This document shows, one piece after another, positions 61,062-64,000 of a stretch of DNA of 64,000 bases. Below the pieces are notes generated by a model that saw only the letters and a list, made by a program, of their open reading frames with translations, was not told the origin of the DNA and searched no databases. The DNA comes from Chaetoceros tenuissimus (lineage: Eukaryota; Bacillariophyta; Thalassiosirophyceae; Chaetocerotales; Chaetocerotaceae). The stretch lies in contig BLLK01000047.1 in the NCBI GenBank assembly GCA_021927905.1, positions 3,472,001-3,536,000 on the forward strand, written 5' to 3'. How positions within the stretch are numbered: the stretch's first letter is position 1; each line of letters starts with the position of its first letter. The translations under genes were made by a program, and so were the position numbers.

Positions 61062-62189
61062 CTACTGTTTTGGTTCATCCGTCATCCCCTTTACATTCTT
61101 TTTAATGATATCAAGCCATGCATCGTCCATCTCCTTGGTCAGTGCGATTGGAAGCATGGAATCTGGTACTTCTGTTTCTCCTTTATCTGCTCTACATGGT
61201 CGATTGAATACAATTTCAGGCGGTGGTCGTTTATCAACACACCCTGGTTCTGGAAATAAGTGCGAATGTTGCGGTAAAGCTGCAACCATTGGATTGACAA
61301 ACACCATCAGTTTTGATCTGATATAAAAACCATCAAAATATTGTCCATTTGGAGCTTGATAATCTTTTTTCGTTGCCTTTGCCAAATCCCGTATGTCTTC
61401 TGTTAATGCAGTGTCATATCTAAACCCATAAGATTCATATTTCCGTATCCACCAATCCCTCTTATGAACTTCAACATGGTGCCATCCAGTATTCCTTGAA
61501 GCAGTGACAAACAACAAAGCAGCTTTACGAAAAGCACTAATGTAATTGAATTGATATTGAACAGGCACATGCTCCAAAAACTCAACAGACCAAGCTGCAT
61601 CAAACGTTTTGCCTGGCCACCATGGTCCTCGTGAAAAGTCATGTTCAACAAGTCTCGTTTCAGAATCGGGAATTAAAGTCCGTTCAACACCATCATGCGA
61701 TCCCTCAACACACATGGCATCTACCCCATGAGTAACGAACCATGACGTACTAAATCCCCTACCGCAACCAACATCGAGTAAAGATCTTACACCTATCTTT
61801 TCAACCATGTGTTTAAAAGTGCCAGGACTTATACCTCCAGTATCCATTTCTGCAAAGCCACCAAGATGTTGTTTATCACCTGCTCCGCCATATCCTCCAC
61901 GCTTTTTATTCAAATGATTATCATCGATTCTTATGGAAGGAAGGTTAGGTGCTTGTCCTTTTGGAATTGCGAGAGGATTCATTGGATCTTGAAAATATGA
62001 TGGACTTCCTATGGAATTTGTAGCGGCAGCGGAAGATGAAGATATATCTTGAAGAAATAGCGAACGTATGTCATTTCTGGAACGAGATATAAAGATACTG
62101 CATCCGCCAAGGACTAGGAGCACTAATAAGGGTGTTATGATTCGTAAAACAGATCTGTTCCCACGCCGACTTCGTTGGATGGCTGCCAT
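61062..62189 (-). CDS. Type II membrane SAM-dependent methyltransferase
   Basis: From the ATG at 62189 the product is 375 residues. A basic tail is followed by one membrane segment (IITPLLVLLVLGGCSIFI, about 18-35). The lumenal domain has a Rossmann methyltransferase core: RSLLDVGCGRGFSTSWFVTHG (SAM loop), MCVEGSHDG, a WSVEFLEHVP motif after strand 4, FVTASRNTGWHHVEVH and WIRKYESYGF. Golgi-located methyltransferases of this kind modify glycans, but lipids or small molecules are possible. Its 3' end faces the FMO gene end at about 108 bp. The upstream frame has only GTG. Confidence 0.75.
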   Translation of the reverse strand: MAAIQRSRRGNRSVLRIITPLLVLLVLGGCSIFISRSRNDIRSLFLQDISSSSAAATNSIGSPSYFQDPMNPLAIPKGQAPNLPSIRIDDNHLNKKRGGYGGAGDKQHLGGFAEMDTGGISPGTFKHMVEKIGVRSLLDVGCGRGFSTSWFVTHGVDAMCVEGSHDGVERTLIPDSETRLVEHDFSRGPWWPGKTFDAAWSVEFLEHVPVQYQFNYISAFRKAALLFVTASRNTGWHHVEVHKRDWWIRKYESYGFRYDTALTEDIRDLAKATKKDYQAPNGQYFDGFYIRSKLMVFVNPMVAALPQHSHLFPEPGCVDKRPPPEIVFNRPCRADKGETEVPDSMLPIALTKEMDDAWLDIIKKNVKGMTDEPKQ

Positions 62190-62950
62190 CTCTTCTAAGT
62201 ACACTTATAAAAAAGAAATTGTTAGGGTATTGCGTTGAGTTGATGATATAGTTATGAATGTAATGCAAACAATCAAAATAATCTAAAAAAAAAGTGATAT
62301 TAAGAGCGAGCAAGTTCAAGTTTGGAACGAAGGACAGACGTAAAAGCCCCCAGTTCAAAGGTTGAAATGACAGAGCAAGATCATAGACCTTTGATACTTC
62401 ATGCATACTATGCAATATTTATTATTATTATAATCTATTTGAGTAATCAAACACAATATTCGCACAATTTCTACCTAATAATGCATTAGCAAAGTTCATT
62501 ATTATTAAAAGAAATACATATTCAGTAAACGTTAGAAGTTAAATCGCGTTCTTTGATTATATATATATAATATATATATGATTTACTCAAATACTTTCGT
62601 TCAATCTTTTAAGAATGCAACAGAAATGACAATCCTTTAAAGCTCTATCATTATTGATCCTATCTACCAAATAAAAAAAGTTACGATTGGGCTTTCAACA
62701 CTGAACCTTCGCTTCCTTCAGAGGGGTCATAATGATTACCAAAATGAAATATTGAAGTCGAGTCGTTGACATCTTCAACCAGAACAAGAAAGAAGTGTCA
62801 AAGGAAGAATGGGATCAAGCAATCAGAACACCAACAGCTGCAAAGTTCAAAGTATGCCAATGCACATCAACTTTGGTTTCATAAAATCACAAATACTACA
62901 TAAGAAACAACAAACTATTCAAAACAAAACCAAACTAACATCAATTTACA
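62190..62950. promoter_or_regulatory. AT-rich divergent intergenic region with TA microsatellite
   Basis: This 761-bp region lies between the methyltransferase (minus) and the repeat-protein gene (plus). It contains an (AT)n tract at about 62557-62579 (two AT runs around a central AA) and TTATTATTATTATAA at about 62420-62433. No gene is seen; the region holds both promoters. Confidence 0.5.
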
Positions 62951-64000
62951 ATGGGAAATCTAATCACTAGTGAAGCGCAGCTGATGGACGATCTTGCAAA
63001 GGCTACAAATGATAGTCCTTCTGTTTGTCACGAAGGAGAAGAGATTGATGAATGGATCGATCTAACCGATGACGATGATGATTCTATTGAAGAAGATGAA
63101 GACGTAGAACTGGAAGATGACCAAGGTATGTCTCATTCATATGCTTCATTGCTCTTTCCTCATGTCTAAATCTATTTCATGCAACTGACACATCTTTCCT
63201 AAAGATTTTGAAGAAAGGCTTCTGATTCTACATGACTGTGAAAAACTCAAAGAACTTGCAAAGGCATTTCTTCACCCTGAATTGCCAGTGCAAGTAGACC
63301 CTACAACCAAAGCTAGATGCTACTTTGATAGATACTCTGCTCCAGTGCAGCAATCTCGTGAAGAAATGGAAGAGCAATCACTGTTGGAACATGATGTCAT
63401 GAATTTGAAACGTTTAGCAAGAGATTATCTTCATCCTGAATTGCCAGTACTATCCAATGATGCGACTGCTATAGCAAGATGCTACTTTGATCGCTACTCT
63501 GCTCCTGTTCAGCAATCTCTTGATGAAATGGAGGAACAGATTCGTGTTGAGCAAGATATCCAGAACTTGAAACGTTTGGCTCAAGATTACTTGCATCCGG
63601 AATTACCAGTTACGTCTCATGTTTCTTTGCCACAGGGAGACTTTTACACCATGGGATCTGTATCAAGTAGATGTTACTTTGATAGATATTCTGCACCACA
63701 GCAAATGTCTATCGAGGAAGCGGAATATATTAACACTTGTTTACAAGATACAAAATTGTTGAAACAGTTGGCTGTAGATTATTTACATCCCGAATTGCCA
63801 GTTGAGACAAAGGATGCAACTGCATGTGCAAGATGTTACTTTGACCGCTACTCCGCTTCCAAATTGGATGAGAAGGAATCTGATGAAAATGAAAAGGCAG
63901 TGGTGGAAAGCTCTCCAACCAGTACTGTTGTACAAGAGGTGGTGGCAAAGCAATTGGAACAGAGTATTGGATTCCGTCATGCTTCCGAGCATTCTGCTTC
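62951..64000 (+). CDS. Protein with tandem RCYFDRYSA repeats, 3' end beyond the window
   Basis: The ATG at 62951 opens with MGNLITSEAQ, a possible N-myristoylation site, and an acidic segment (EIDEWIDLTDDDDDSIEEDE). A 79-bp GT-AG intron (63126-63204, phase 1) links exon 1 to a long open exon 2. Exon 2 holds at least four tandem units of about 50-70 residues. Each reads: basic or helical LKRLA.DYLHPELPV, a short variable spacer, then ARCYFDRYSA, then an acidic Gln/Glu helix. Units lie near 63235-63345, 63400-63510, 63565-63700 and 63755-63860. I do not recognise the family. The even spacing and invariant Cys-Tyr-Phe-Asp-Arg-Tyr suggest a solenoid or binding array. The reading is open to the window end, so the gene is partial. 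Confidence 0.75.

Noticed and set aside
62557-62579. (AT)n tract as a possible replication origin or element end
   Set aside because: It is a short microsatellite without flanking repeats or iterons.

Overview
The window looks like nuclear DNA of a centric diatom; a Chaetoceros- or Thalassiosira-like genus is my inference. The signs are AT-rich sequence, single-copy eukaryotic genes closely packed on both strands, and short GT-AG introns (about 50-200 bp). There are long Pro-Ser tetrapeptide (PSxx) arrays typical of stramenopile surface proteins, and N-terminal presequences with the ASAF-type motif used for import into complex plastids. I saw no tRNA, rRNA, CRISPR array or bacterial operon.

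Layout. 1-1889 (-) is the N-terminal part of a PPR protein. 2204-3314 (+) is pyrroline-5-carboxylate reductase with one intron. 3752-19924 (+) is one very large gene: I could join 26 exons in a single frame, giving about 4,666 residues. It encodes a signal peptide, a ricin-B-like region, PSxx arrays, Cys-rich modules, discoidin-like modules, a hydrophobic Gly/Ala segment, a coiled coil and a C-terminal membrane anchor. 20313-25341 holds a sterol desaturase/fatty-acid hydroxylase family enzyme, galactokinase, a membrane-anchored beta-propeller protein and a small unknown protein. 25651-30139 (-) encodes an unusual fusion: an indoleamine 2,3-dioxygenase-like domain, a P450-reductase-type FAD/NADPH module and cytochrome b5. 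30699-41288 carries a rolling-stone-like membrane protein, a CFAP77-like protein, presenilin, a DNAJC9 homologue, cystinosin, an NTF2-like plastid protein, a TDP2-like phosphodiesterase and a histidine phosphatase with an apparent thylakoid-lumen presequence. 41634-52618 carries a thioredoxin-like ferredoxin/flavin reductase fusion, a TPR (HAT-type) plastid RNA protein, a fibrillin, a methyltransferase, a fucosyltransferase-like Golgi enzyme and the splicing factor Cactin. 52748-55322 (-) is an F-box/ankyrin gene split by a 644-bp inverted-repeat transposon. 55595-62189 holds an FTO homologue fused to an ASCH domain, a flavin-containing monooxygenase and a type II membrane methyltransferase. 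62951-64000 (+) is the start of a protein with tandem RCYFDRYSA repeats, cut by the window end.

The genes do not form one pathway. Recurring themes are multidomain redox fusions (the IDO/FAD/b5 gene and the ferredoxin/FNR gene), plastid-directed proteins and surface or secreted proteins. The best candidates for undescribed biology are the IDO-reductase-b5 fusion, the FTO-ASCH fusion, the giant surface protein and the transposon-split F-box gene. All functions are assigned by reading motifs by eye; no database search was run.
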